This document shows positions 42,712 through 50,591 of a stretch of 64,000 bases of DNA, piece after piece. The stretch covers positions 1,612,001 through 1,676,000 of the forward strand of contig NZ_CP188040.1 of NCBI RefSeq assembly GCF_049943125.1. The letters are read 5' to 3'. The stretch comes from JAEXZL01 sp049943125. Its GTDB lineage: Bacteria > Bacillota > Clostridia > Clostridiales > Clostridiaceae. A model generated the notes under the pieces. The model saw only the letters and a list, made by a program, of their open reading frames with translations. It searched no databases and had not been told where the DNA came from. Both the position numbers and the translations under genes were made by a program. Position 1 is the first letter of the stretch. Each line of letters starts with the position of its first letter.

Positions 42712-43542
42712 TTATTCCTCTTTTAAAAATGCATAAAAGGCATCCTCTTCCTCTTGATTATCCTCAGAGATAGTACCCACAGGAGCAGCATAGAAGATGA
42801 ATTCTTCTTCTCCATCCAGCTTAAACATCTCGCTAGAAGCAGGGGTTTCTAGTGCTGCAATAGCACAGGTGCCCAGGTTTAAGGAGCTGCAAGCAATATA
42901 AAGATTTTGTGTAATATGACCTGCATCGATTAATGCAACTCTATGAGACCAGATCCCATATCTCCACTCTGCTCTATAGGGGATAACACTGTAATAGAAG
43001 ACTACATTAGCTTTTTTAGCCCAGTTTTGCTCGCAGAGAGAAATGGATATATCCTTGGACAAGTCTTCCTTTTCCTCAATAAGCTCTAAGGAATGTCTAT
43101 CTGGCATGTAATGATAATAGCCGGACTTCAAGCCTTCCACATTATTAACGGCAAGATAGCACTCAAATTCATGCCTTGCACCACCGCAAGCCACGGTTCT
43201 AAGGGTAGCATAATTATTTCCCCTAATAGACTTTACTCCCTGAGTAGCCCACAGAAGATAGGAAAGCTCAAGTAAGCCCATTTTTTCTTCTGTATATACT
43301 CTGCTGCTCTTTCTTTTATACAGTATTTCCAGTATGTCCTTCTTTAAAGGCAAGTCCCTATAATTATCAGGAAGCTTAAATACTTCCCCACCCATGGGAG
43401 CCTTAAAGAGAGGTGGTTGAGGCTTTCTCAAGGTTTGATCCGTCATATAGCCGCCTTCTACTGGCGCTTCCTCCATCTCAGAAGGCATTTTCATAAAATT
43501 TCTTCCTCTGCTTATGAGTTCTTTGATTTCATTATCTGTCAT
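42712..43542 (-). CDS. SagB/ThcOx-type nitroreductase-fold dehydrogenase
   Basis: A 276-residue protein of the SagB family. LPLKKDILEILYKRKSSRVY begins the nitroreductase fold. LSYLLWATQGVKSIRG and HEFECYLAVNNVEGLKSGYYHY are typical of SagB/ThcOx-type dehydrogenases, as is DAGHITQNLYIACSSLNLGT. In thiazole/oxazole-modified peptide clusters SagB oxidises azolines, but no cyclodehydratase or precursor is nearby, so this is a stand-alone member of unknown substrate. ATG after AAGGAG. Confidence 0.85.
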   Translation of the reverse strand: MTDNEIKELISRGRNFMKMPSEMEEAPVEGGYMTDQTLRKPQPPLFKAPMGGEVFKLPDNYRDLPLKKDILEILYKRKSSRVYTEEKMGLLELSYLLWATQGVKSIRGNNYATLRTVACGGARHEFECYLAVNNVEGLKSGYYHYMPDRHSLELIEEKEDLSKDISISLCEQNWAKKANVVFYYSVIPYRAEWRYGIWSHRVALIDAGHITQNLYIACSSLNLGTCAIAALETPASSEMFKLDGEEEFIFYAAPVGTISEDNQEEEDAFYAFLKEE

Positions 43543-43679
43543 AATAAATCTCCTTATTATTCATTTTACATTATGCAGAAATATCATGTTTATATATAAA
43601 CAAATATTTTAACATCTGAATTTATATATAAAATAAGGGTGAGCATGCTGCTAATAACGCTGTTAGAAATGATGGTTGA

Positions 43680-43865
43680 CTACTTTTTTGCATTCTTCAT
43701 GCTCAAGTATATTTGCCCAGTTGAAATAGTAGAACAAACTGGTAGTAATACAAGAATTATCAATTGTTTTGAAAAACCATATAAAATTGACGTAACTATT
43801 GCTAATACATAAAATACTAGCTGAAAAACTAAACATGCTTTAACAATTTTTGTATACTTGTTCAT
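43680..43865 (-). CDS. Small two-helix membrane protein
   Basis: A 61-residue protein with two hydrophobic segments (about residues 11-31 and 34-52) and basic ends (MNKYTKIVKACLVF, KNAKK). AAGGG lies upstream of the ATG at moderate spacing. No family recognised; a real small gene is likely but not certain. Confidence 0.5.
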   Translation of the reverse strand: MNKYTKIVKACLVFQLVFYVLAIVTSILYGFSKQLIILVLLPVCSTISTGQIYLSMKNAKK

Positions 43866-43923
43866 TATAATATTCGCCCTTTTCCATATAGTATATATAC
43901 AAACAAAAATGACTAAGAATATA

Positions 43924-44268
43924 CTAAACTTGATCTATGTAGTAGGGTAATCTTTCCTCTATGCTGCAGCCATCTAAGGAGTGCCAGTTTATCTTATCAA
44001 TTAACACATATAAGCTTTTTCCATGAAATACCTTAGCGTTTAGAATATCTTTTAATTCAGTATACTCATATGCTTGTGAGCCATCTGGAGCTAAACCATA
44101 CCAATAGATTTCTTTGTTAGACTCATCTCTGTCTGGCATTTTTCCTAGCCAGCAATCGTCGTATTCACTGTCGTCATCAATAGAAAATTCTATTTCGATA
44201 CAGGAATTGTCTTTTAGTACATCACTATTTAATATCGTTTTTAGGTCCTGCAATTTAAATTTTGTCAA
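43924..44268 (-). CDS. Hypothetical acidic protein
   Basis: About 114 residues, soluble and acidic, with FSIDDDSEYDDCWLGKMPDR in the first half and DKINWHSLDGCSIEERLPYY at the end. No domain recognised. The frame opens at ATG ending 44289, but AGGAGTGAT sits inside that extension and is correctly spaced for a TTG at 44268, so I place the start there. Confidence 0.55.
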   Translation of the reverse strand: MTKFKLQDLKTILNSDVLKDNSCIEIEFSIDDDSEYDDCWLGKMPDRDESNKEIYWYGLAPDGSQAYEYTELKDILNAKVFHGKSLYVLIDKINWHSLDGCSIEERLPYYIDQV

Positions 44269-44475
44269 TGGTATCACTCCTGAAGGCATACTTTACATGA
44301 TAAGCATGCTTTGAAATATCTTACTAGAATGAAAGAATAAAGCTATATAATTAACTCTATTAATAGTATAACATTTGCTCGAGGAAACCGTATACATTAA
44401 TTGGATAATTGCTGTGTTTCTAGAGAGGATAGTCATATTTTCTAGAGCTCAGGTTTATTTTTTATATTTATGTGA

Positions 44476-44622
44476 TATAATATTAATAGAAAATGTGAAA
44501 AATAAAATAGGGTGCTGCGAACACCCTATAATATACAATTCTAGTTGTTTAGGCAACTGGTATCACTAAAGTTATATGAAAAACAGTAGCTCTCCAATTC
44601 GACCTGGGGCTACTATTTTTTT
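44476..44622 (+). ncRNA. Possible antisense antitoxin RNA overlapping the toxin 3' end
   Basis: TATAAT at 44476-44481 (weak -35) could drive a plus-strand RNA of about 135 nt. It would contain the hairpin ATAGGGTG/CACCCTAT near 44509-44528 and end at the terminator 44585-44622. It would overlap the 3' end of the convergent toxin mRNA, as RatA does with TxpA. Inferred from layout only. Confidence 0.35.
44585..44622. terminator. Bidirectional terminator at toxin 3' end
   Basis: AGTAGC (44585-44590) pairs with GCTACT (44609-44614). T runs follow on both strands. The toxin stop codon lies inside the right arm. Confidence 0.75.
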
Positions 44623-44714
44623 GACCTTTTATCAATAAGTAACACTATGAATGTTAGTAGTGATAGTAAAAATAATCCCGCCTGAAATAGTAACATTAAA
44701 TTATAGTTACTCAT
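44613..44714 (-). CDS. Putative holin-like (Hol_Tox/TxpA-type) type I toxin
   Basis: A 33-residue ORF too short for standard ORF lists. It begins MSNYNLMLLFQAGLFLLSLL, continues with a hydrophobic stretch and ends in a charged, basic tail (DKRSKK). This layout (short polar start, Q-x-G-L-F-L-L-S-L-L helix, basic tail) matches the putative holin-like toxin family (PF16935) of Firmicutes. GGAGG is seven bases before the ATG but lies in a hairpin, CCTTTC-TTGT-GAAAGG on the mRNA, that would hide it. A promoter-like TATAAT is at 44789-44794 (minus strand). Such toxins insert in the membrane and are held off by antisense RNA. Confidence 0.75.
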   Translation of the reverse strand: MSNYNLMLLFQAGLFLLSLLTFIVLLIDKRSKK

Positions 44715-44720
44715 AAGTAC

Positions 44721-44741
44721 CACCTCCTTTCACAAGAAAGG
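44721..44741 (-). promoter_or_regulatory. Hairpin sequestering the toxin ribosome-binding site
   Basis: CCTTTC (44726-44731) and GAAAGG (44736-44741) pair around a four-base loop. On the mRNA the stem contains the GAAAGG that begins the Shine-Dalgarno sequence, and an adjacent CACC/GGTG can extend it. Confidence 0.6.
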
Positions 44742-44862
44742 TGAGTGATACCAGTAGCCCACATTTAACTATGAAATTGTACTTTAGAATTATACCGTTA
44801 TTATGTAGAATATATACATAAGAATAAAATGGAAAAATACTAGACAAATAGGAGGGATGGCT

Positions 44863-45216
44863 ATGAATTTAGAGGATGTAAGAGAATACTGTGATTCAAA
44901 GAAAGGAAGTAATGAAACCTTTCCCTTTGATGAGGAAACACTAGTTATAAGGGTAGCTTCTAAGATGTATCTTTTGACCAATATAAAGAGCAAGGAGCTT
45001 TCTATCAGCTTAAAATGTGATCCCTTTAGGGCTCAGGCTTTAAGATTAGATTATCCCTGTATAACTCCTGGTTATCATTTAAATAAGAAGCATTGGATTA
45101 CTGTAGATATTGATGGAACACTAACAGAAGAAATGATATATTCTCTCATAGACCACTCCTATGAGCTGGTATACAAGGGATTAAAGAAATCAGAAAAACT
45201 ACTTTTGGAATTATAG
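44863..45216 (+). CDS. MmcQ/YjbR family protein
   Basis: A 117-residue member of the MmcQ/YjbR family (PF04237), a double-wing DNA-binding fold of unknown role. It starts NLEDVREYCDSKKGSNETFP, has SISLKCDPFRAQALR, then YHLNKKHWITVDID and ends in a SYELVYKGL helix. The frame opens at 44857, but GGAGGG fits ATG 44863 better. A hydrolase gene follows after 14 bases. Confidence 0.88.
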   Translation: MNLEDVREYCDSKKGSNETFPFDEETLVIRVASKMYLLTNIKSKELSISLKCDPFRAQALRLDYPCITPGYHLNKKHWITVDIDGTLTEEMIYSLIDHSYELVYKGLKKSEKLLLEL

Positions 45217-45230
45217 AAAGGAGCAAAGGC

Positions 45231-45884
45231 ATGCAGTACATATTCATTCATGGGCTTGGACAAGACTCTTCGAGCTGGAATCAAACGGTTTCTCACATGA
45301 GTCTGGAAAATAAGATTGTTTGTCCAGATTTATGTTCATTTCTTAAAAGAGATGAGGCATCCTATTCAAGCTTATATAAGCACTTTTCACAGTATTGTGA
45401 TGAAATATCAGAGCCCATAAATCTTTGTGGTCTATCTCTAGGTGGAGTCCTTGCATTAAATTATGCTATAGACAACCCTTCAAAGGTCAAGTCATTAATA
45501 CTGATAGCAGCACAATATCAAATGCCTAAGCTGCTCCTTAAGGTTCAAAACACAATTTTTAGGTTCATGCCCAAAAGAGTTTTTGAAGCTATGGGAATTT
45601 CCAAGAAGGGTTTTATTAAATTAACCACTTCAATGATGGACATTGATTTTAGTAAAGCCTTAAATAGCATCTCCTGCCCTACATTAATCATTTGCGGAGA
45701 AAAGGATATAGCAAATAAAAAGGCTTCTATGGCTATGGCTGACCAGATAGTAAATTCACAGCTTCATTTTGTGAAGGATGCAGGTCATGAAATAAATAAA
45801 GATAATCCTAAGGAGCTGGCTGAAGTGATAAATAGTTTTTGTGAAATATGGGGTTCTGATGAAATAAACAATAACAAAGGTTGA
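45231..45884 (+). CDS. Alpha/beta hydrolase
   Basis: A 217-residue hydrolase. The oxyanion strand is YIFIHGLGQDSSSW, the nucleophile Ser is in CGLSLGGVLAL near residue 70, the acid is in ICGEKDIANKK and the His in KDAGHEINKDNP. It has a short lid and no signal peptide. ATG after AAAGGAG, 14 bases after the MmcQ-like gene, so probably one operon. Substrate unknown. Confidence 0.88.
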   Translation: MQYIFIHGLGQDSSSWNQTVSHMSLENKIVCPDLCSFLKRDEASYSSLYKHFSQYCDEISEPINLCGLSLGGVLALNYAIDNPSKVKSLILIAAQYQMPKLLLKVQNTIFRFMPKRVFEAMGISKKGFIKLTTSMMDIDFSKALNSISCPTLIICGEKDIANKKASMAMADQIVNSQLHFVKDAGHEINKDNPKELAEVINSFCEIWGSDEINNNKG

Positions 45885-45901
45885 TGCATGAATAGTATAA
45901 T

Positions 45902-45952
45902 ACCCTTTATATTAAGCTATGATAATAGCAGTATATAAAGGGTGTTTTTTAT
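45902..45952 (+). terminator. Terminator after alpha/beta hydrolase gene
   Basis: ACCCTTTATAT (45902-45912) pairs with ATATAAAGGGT (45933-45943), then TTTTTT. Confidence 0.85.
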
Positions 45953-46095
45953 TGGAATTATTTCTTCTCTATTATTGGAATTATTCCTTGTCTTTTATAT
46001 AATGAAGAAAATGGCACAAGGCCACATTACATTATAGATATCAAAACTAATGATAGATTTATTACCATAGGACAATAAGAATAGGAGAGATTTCA

Positions 46096-46575
46096 TTGAA
46101 CATAACAATAATATCCGTAGGAAAGCTTAAAGAAAAGTATCTAAAGCTTGCCATCGAAGAATACTCTAAAAGACTTCAAAGATACTGCAAGCTCGACATC
46201 ATAGAGCTAAACGATGAAAAAACACCAGACAATGCCTCAGAAAAGGAAGAGGAACAGATCAAGGATAAGGAAGGGAAAGCTATCCTAAAAGTCATTAAGG
46301 ACAACTCCTATGTAATAGCTCTAGATCTAAAGGGAAAAATGCTCTCCTCAGAGGAATTTGCCTCCTTAATCCAGGACTCAACCGTAAGAGGCATCAGCAG
46401 CTTCACCTTCGTCATCGGTGGATCCCTAGGTATTTCCCGGGAAGTATTGAACAGAGCCGATTACAAGCTATGCTTTTCCAAAATGACCTTCCCTCACCAG
46501 CTCTTCAGGGTTATGCTCCTCGAGCAGATTTACAGGGGCTATAGGATTAATAATGGAGAACCGTACCATAAGTAA
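46096..46575 (+). CDS. rlmH: 23S rRNA (pseudouridine1915-N3)-methyltransferase
   Basis: A 159-residue SPOUT methyltransferase acting on helix 69 of 23S rRNA. It begins NITIISVGKLKEKYLKLAI and has YVIALDLKGKMLSSEEFA. The knot motif is FVIGGSLGIS, followed by CFSKMTFPHQLFRVMLLEQI. Family length is about 159. Start TTG with GGAG eight bases upstream. The stop codon directly abuts a 29-bp repeat. Confidence 0.97.
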   Translation: MNITIISVGKLKEKYLKLAIEEYSKRLQRYCKLDIIELNDEKTPDNASEKEEEQIKDKEGKAILKVIKDNSYVIALDLKGKMLSSEEFASLIQDSTVRGISSFTFVIGGSLGISREVLNRADYKLCFSKMTFPHQLFRVMLLEQIYRGYRINNGEPYHK

Positions 46576-46604
46576 GGTGACAGGCACATGAGTTATGACT
46601 TATT
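46576..46604 (+). repeat. 29-bp REP-like repeat, copy 3 (exact)
   Basis: Exact copy beginning at the base after the rlmH stop codon. Confidence 0.95.
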
Positions 46605-46769
46605 GAGGAAGAGTATATGCCTAGAGGTGTAATTAATTGAGACAAGAGAATTTTTTCTAAAGATAGTAAGCCTGATAAAGAATTTCCAATAATAAATGTT
46701 TACATATATGAACCTATCTTAATGTATGATAAAATGTATTGATTGTTATTTAGGAAAAGGAGGGTTCAA

Positions 46770-47516
46770 ATGCAAAATTATAAGATGATGATAGCTTATG
46801 ATGGTAGAAGATATATAGGGTTTAATAAATCCAAAGATAACTTGGAAAAGAGTATTCAAGGTAAGTTAGAATTGATATTATCAAAGCTCTATGAAAAAGA
46901 GGTAGAGGTTATTGGTGCAGTTAATACTGATGCTGGGGTACATGCTAAAGGGCAAATTGTTAATTTTATAGCACCAGATAGTAGGTTAAGCACAAAAGAA
47001 ATTTTTGATTATTTCGAAAAATATTTAACTGATGATATTATTATATTATCAGTAGAAACTGTTGATGAAAGATTTCATAGTAGATACTTAATGAAAAGTG
47101 CAACTTATGAATACCGATTATGGAAGAAAGATGCTCCTAATCGTCCTTTGTTTGAAAGGCAATATGTTAACTTAATGAATCAAACAATAGATGTAGCTAA
47201 AAGTAAAAAAGCTGCAAAGAATCTTGTAGGTGAACATGATTTCTTAGCTTTTACTACTAATAAGAAAACAAAGAAATCAATTAAAAAAATAATTTCTCTT
47301 GATGTAAGCGAAACTAGTCATGAAATTATTATTACTATGACAGCAAATGGATTTTTATTAAATATGGAAAGAGTGATAGTAGGTACATTAATTCAAGTGG
47401 GACTTGGTCAATTACCTATGAATACAATTCAGAAAGCTTTTGAGTCTAAGGATATGAAAGATGTAGGTCATAAAGCCAGTGCAGACGCGCTTTGTTTATT
47501 AAGTATAGAATACTAG
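46770..47516 (+). CDS. tRNA pseudouridine synthase A-like protein (TruA paralogue)
   Basis: A 248-residue TruA-family protein. The catalytic Asp is kept in NTDAGVHAKGQIVNF, but the Arg two residues before it, nearly invariant in TruA (RTDAG), is Asn. RFHSRYLMKSATYEYR, GEHDFLAF and ANGFLLNMERVIVGTL match the family order. The frame opens at 46743, but ATG 46770 follows AAAGGAGG. It is more AT-rich than its neighbours and lies between two identical repeats, suggesting an acquired extra copy rather than the housekeeping truA. Confidence 0.85.
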   Translation: MQNYKMMIAYDGRRYIGFNKSKDNLEKSIQGKLELILSKLYEKEVEVIGAVNTDAGVHAKGQIVNFIAPDSRLSTKEIFDYFEKYLTDDIIILSVETVDERFHSRYLMKSATYEYRLWKKDAPNRPLFERQYVNLMNQTIDVAKSKKAAKNLVGEHDFLAFTTNKKTKKSIKKIISLDVSETSHEIIITMTANGFLLNMERVIVGTLIQVGLGQLPMNTIQKAFESKDMKDVGHKASADALCLLSIEY

Positions 47517-47517
47517 T

Positions 47518-47546
47518 GGTGACAGGCACATGAGTTATGACTTATT
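47518..47546 (+). repeat. 29-bp REP-like repeat, copy 4 (exact)
   Basis: Exact copy starting two bases after the truA-like stop codon. Confidence 0.95.
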
Positions 47547-47558
47547 TTTTATAGGGAT

Positions 47559-47601
47559 ATATTAAAGCAGTAGATTATCTTCTACTGCTTTAATATTTTT
47601 A
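47559..47601. terminator. Bidirectional terminator after truA-like gene
   Basis: ATATTAAAGCAGTAGA (47559-47574) pairs with TCTACTGCTTTAATAT (47581-47596), then T-rich. Confidence 0.9.
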
Positions 47602-47644
47602 TTTTATTTAATTATTTTTCGCATTATTATTTCCTAACTAACCA

Positions 47645-48238
47645 TTATTGCTTTTCAGGGTCTACATACACCCGTGAGCTTCCATTAGTATAGCTGAATA
47701 TGCAATTAGTTTTTCCACTTCCAATATCTTTTTTCAATATATAATAAACATCCTCTGTGCCATCTAACTTAACCACGGCAAAAAATAGTCTGTCACTGGT
47801 TTCAAAGTTCAAAAACCCCATATAAAAAGAATCCTCATCAGTTTTTAGCTCTATCTTTTCTAGAACTTCCCCCTCTAAGTTATAGATGGTTATCCATCCG
47901 TTACCTTCTTTATCATAAGTATAGCCTGATCCTTGTATAAGGTAATCCTTAGTGATTTTCCCAGAAGAATCCTTTGCTACTGGTTCGGCGATTTTCTTTT
48001 CTATTCCACTATTGAAGTCCTTTACGAAAAAACCTTCATTCCATTTATAGTAATAAGCCTTATCATCTTTAAAGTATGCAGGAGATTGGAAAACATCATC
48101 TGCTTTAACGGGAACCAAAGTATCTTTATATAAGTCATATTCATGAACCATTCCATCTTCAGGGTACTCTGTAGGGTAGTTAAGTGCCATTAAAAATTTA
48201 CCTGAATAATTAACATGGACATAGGAAAGCCCAAGCAA
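47645..48238 (-). pseudogene. 5'-truncated beta-propeller-like gene
   Basis: A 197-codon frame from a TTG with no ribosome-binding site. The protein has no signal peptide and begins mid-domain (LSYVHVNYSGKFLMAL). Repeating Tyr/Asp/Gly strands such as KAYYYKWNEGFFVKDFNSG and GWITIYNLEGEVLEKIEL suggest the C-terminal part of a WD/TolB-like propeller. Its 5' end stops at a 29-bp repeat (48241), and the frame continues open through the repeat without a start codon. I read it as a remnant whose front part was lost at the repeat junction. Confidence 0.6.
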
Positions 48239-48240
48239 GA

Positions 48241-48269
48241 GGTGACAGGCACATGAGTTATGAGTTATT
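48241..48269 (+). repeat. 29-bp REP-like repeat, copy 5 (one mismatch)
   Basis: Ends TGAGTTATT rather than TGACTTATT. It adjoins the broken 5' end of the propeller-like gene. Confidence 0.9.
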
Positions 48270-48413
48270 TGCGAAAATATCAGTATTATTAAATAACAGC
48301 TTAAAGCTAGTATGTGATGATATAATAGCTCGTGGATTGTTTTTGGTTGTATTAGTTTAATTAAACTATATTTTTTAATAAGCTTTATTTCTAATTAACA
48401 GGAGGTAAACAAC

Positions 48414-50306
48414 TTGGGGTTTATTGACAGACTATTTAAAACAATAATAAATAAGATAAAACAAAATAATAAGATTGAACCTATAGTAGAGATTGAATCA
48501 GTGGAGCCAATAGTAGAGGTGGAACCAGTGAAGGCGGTAGAGGATATAGAGAAAGGATCTGTATCATCTTATAATATTAATTTAGGTTACCACACTGCTG
48601 ATAACTTGAAAAAAAGATATATAGCACTTGATGTAGAGACAACGGGATTAAATCCATATGTAGATAGAATTGTTGAAGTGGGTGCGGTGATATTTGAGGA
48701 AGGGGAAGTGGTAAAAAAATATAATTCGTTGGTGAATGCAGAAGTTAGCATTTCCCCTAATGTTACTGCAATTAATCATATTACCAACGATATGATAAGC
48801 TCTGCACCACTAGAAAAAGAGGTGTACTCAGAGCTTATTAATTTTTTAGGAGACGCACTGAATGGACAGACTGTTATTTGTGCTCATAATGCAAAGTTCG
48901 ATATCAGCTTTTTGTCAGAAACCTTTATCCGTTTGGGGTATGATGCAAAGATTGATTATGTTGATACTCTTGAGCTTTCTAGAAGCTTGATCATAGACAT
49001 AGAAAATTATAAGCTAAATACAGTGGCAGCTCATTTTGGAATAGTCAATGAACATGTACATAGAGCAGTTTCTGATTCGGAAGTATGTGGAAGGATTCTT
49101 TGGGAGCTTTTGAAGCTGAAGGACGAAGAAAAGGAACGAATGTATAAAGAAATGGAGAAAAATATACCTACCGATGAGGAGTTAGAGGTATGTGCCTATA
49201 TTCAGGACATAATTGCTAAAAATGGTGGAGATACTCAGTGGATTGGTTTCATAAGGGATAGTAGAAATTATGTTGATATCACTAACATTCTTTCGTTTTT
49301 AAGGTTTAAATTTACACTCAAGGGAAATTACATTATTGTTAAAAAAAGTGCTTTAAAAGATACCTTTCTTTATTCAAAACCCTGCTTAAAGAGTGAGGGC
49401 GGTGAAGATTTCGTGAGATTATATTTTCACAGTCCCTTTGATCTACAATCATTAACTGAATATATTGTGGAGCATTACCATAGAATTAGTGAATTTGCCA
49501 TACGTTATTATGGAGATAAAAAACGGTGTGAAGAAGAAGCAAAAAATAGCATAGTGATGCTGAAAACTCTTACTTCAGCACAGGTGGAAGAACTTTTGAT
49601 TGCTGCAGAGAAACGCCGTAGCTATGCTTATAACTCAAAATCATCAATTAAGGATGGAAGTAATACCAAAGACTTTGTACAGGGATATGATATTAGCATA
49701 AATCCAGTTAATAATAGAGTTCCCCTTGAAAGCATACACAACCTCAATGACTGGAGCAAGGGAGTTGAGGAGGGGTATAAGTATTGGGAAAAGGGAGAAG
49801 AATTAAGAAAAGCTAAATACACAGAAGAGGCCATCTTCTTATATGATAAGGCAAGATATAACGGTTATTGTTCTCCTATGCTTTATGAATCATATGCTAT
49901 GGCCTATCATAGATTAAAGGATTATGATAACAAAATAGATATTCTCAACGAAGGAATAGAACGAGGTAAAGATAAAAATTGTGAGCCTGTAAGACTTGAG
50001 CAATTAAGAGATAAGGCGGTTTATCTTTTATATAAGCAACAAGAAGAGAAAAAGAAAAAAGAGATGAAACTTCAAGAGGCAATGAGAAAAAGTGAAGTTA
50101 GAAAAGTGGAGATTGAAGTACCCAAAAAGCCTAAGGGACATGCAGTTGTACAGCTATCTAAAGATATGGTAATCATTAAAACATATGCTTCCATTGCAGA
50201 AGCCACAAGAGAAACAGGTATAAACTCAAAGAGCATTCGAAATGCAACAAAAGGTCTTCAAAAACATGCTGGCGGATTTCTTTGGAGAGAGGTGACAGGC
50301 ACATGA
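48414..50306 (+). CDS. DEDDh exonuclease with C-terminal NUMOD1-like domain
   Basis: A 630-residue fusion protein. Residues about 70-245 form a DnaQ-type 3'-5' exonuclease: ALDVETTGLNP (Asp, Glu), NHITNDM, CAHNAKFDISFL (Asp) and HRAVSDSEVC (His, Asp). A middle part of 330 residues is charged, with a TPR-like stretch near residue 475. The C-terminus, with IIKTYASIAEATRETGINSK and GGFLWRE, resembles the NUMOD1 DNA-binding module of homing endonucleases. The start is TTG after GGAGG. The final Val-Thr-Gly-Thr and stop come from repeat copy 6. Confidence 0.8.
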   Translation: MGFIDRLFKTIINKIKQNNKIEPIVEIESVEPIVEVEPVKAVEDIEKGSVSSYNINLGYHTADNLKKRYIALDVETTGLNPYVDRIVEVGAVIFEEGEVVKKYNSLVNAEVSISPNVTAINHITNDMISSAPLEKEVYSELINFLGDALNGQTVICAHNAKFDISFLSETFIRLGYDAKIDYVDTLELSRSLIIDIENYKLNTVAAHFGIVNEHVHRAVSDSEVCGRILWELLKLKDEEKERMYKEMEKNIPTDEELEVCAYIQDIIAKNGGDTQWIGFIRDSRNYVDITNILSFLRFKFTLKGNYIIVKKSALKDTFLYSKPCLKSEGGEDFVRLYFHSPFDLQSLTEYIVEHYHRISEFAIRYYGDKKRCEEEAKNSIVMLKTLTSAQVEELLIAAEKRRSYAYNSKSSIKDGSNTKDFVQGYDISINPVNNRVPLESIHNLNDWSKGVEEGYKYWEKGEELRKAKYTEEAIFLYDKARYNGYCSPMLYESYAMAYHRLKDYDNKIDILNEGIERGKDKNCEPVRLEQLRDKAVYLLYKQQEEKKKKEMKLQEAMRKSEVRKVEIEVPKKPKGHAVVQLSKDMVIIKTYASIAEATRETGINSKSIRNATKGLQKHAGGFLWREVTGT

Positions 50307-50319
50307 GTTATGACTTATT
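50291..50319 (+). repeat. 29-bp REP-like repeat, copy 6 (exact)
   Basis: Exact copy overlapping the last 16 bases of the exonuclease gene and encoding its C-terminal VTGT and TGA. Confidence 0.95.
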
Positions 50320-50339
50320 TTTTTCGTTATAGCCCGTAA

Positions 50340-50411
50340 TATATTATTGATGATCTTCCTGATAATATGGAGTTTATCGATAGTGATGGTTTTAAAGCAG
50401 TTGAACACTGA
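50340..50411 (+). pseudogene. Possible gene remnant
   Basis: An open stretch between TAA 50337 and TGA 50411 encodes YIIDDLPDNMEFIDSDGFKA and ends VEH. It reads like the C-terminus of a protein, has no start, and lies just downstream of repeat copy 6. It may be what remains of a gene displaced at the repeat. Confidence 0.3.
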
Positions 50412-50451
50412 AAATAGGATGATACTTCATAGTAAGAATATATGAAACAGC

Positions 50452-50496
50452 AACAGACCGCCTTTCTCTAATTGAGATTGGGGTCTGTTTTTTTTA
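50452..50496 (+). terminator. Terminator downstream of exonuclease gene
   Basis: AACAGACC (50452-50459) pairs with GGTCTGTT (50482-50489), then TTTTTT. Confidence 0.8.
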
Positions 50497-50499
50497 GAA

Positions 50500-50590
50500 C
50501 TAGAGAGGGTTCATTCCTTTATATTTTTTAAAGATTGCATGGATAGTTTTAAATTCTTCGATAGTGATTGAGTGATGACAAAGAGGTTCG
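50500..50590 (-). pseudogene. Out-of-frame C-terminal extension of the riboswitch gene
   Basis: The frame IAEPLCHHSITIEEFKTIHA to MNPL has no start and begins where the riboswitch-controlled ORF ends, one frame away. Its composition looks coding. Confidence 0.35.
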
Positions 50591-50591
50591 G

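Noticed and set aside
42712..43542. Thiazole/oxazole peptide cluster around the SagB-like gene
   Set aside because: No cyclodehydratase, precursor peptide or transporter lies beside it.
44375..44569. 64-codon plus-strand ORF before the toxin locus
   Set aside because: No ribosome-binding site, odd composition, and it crosses hairpins and a promoter-like element. Better explained as an antitoxin RNA region.
4429..50319. VTGT as a conserved C-terminal sorting or degradation tag
   Set aside because: The four residues are encoded by the repeat itself, so their recurrence reflects insertion and not selection on protein tails.
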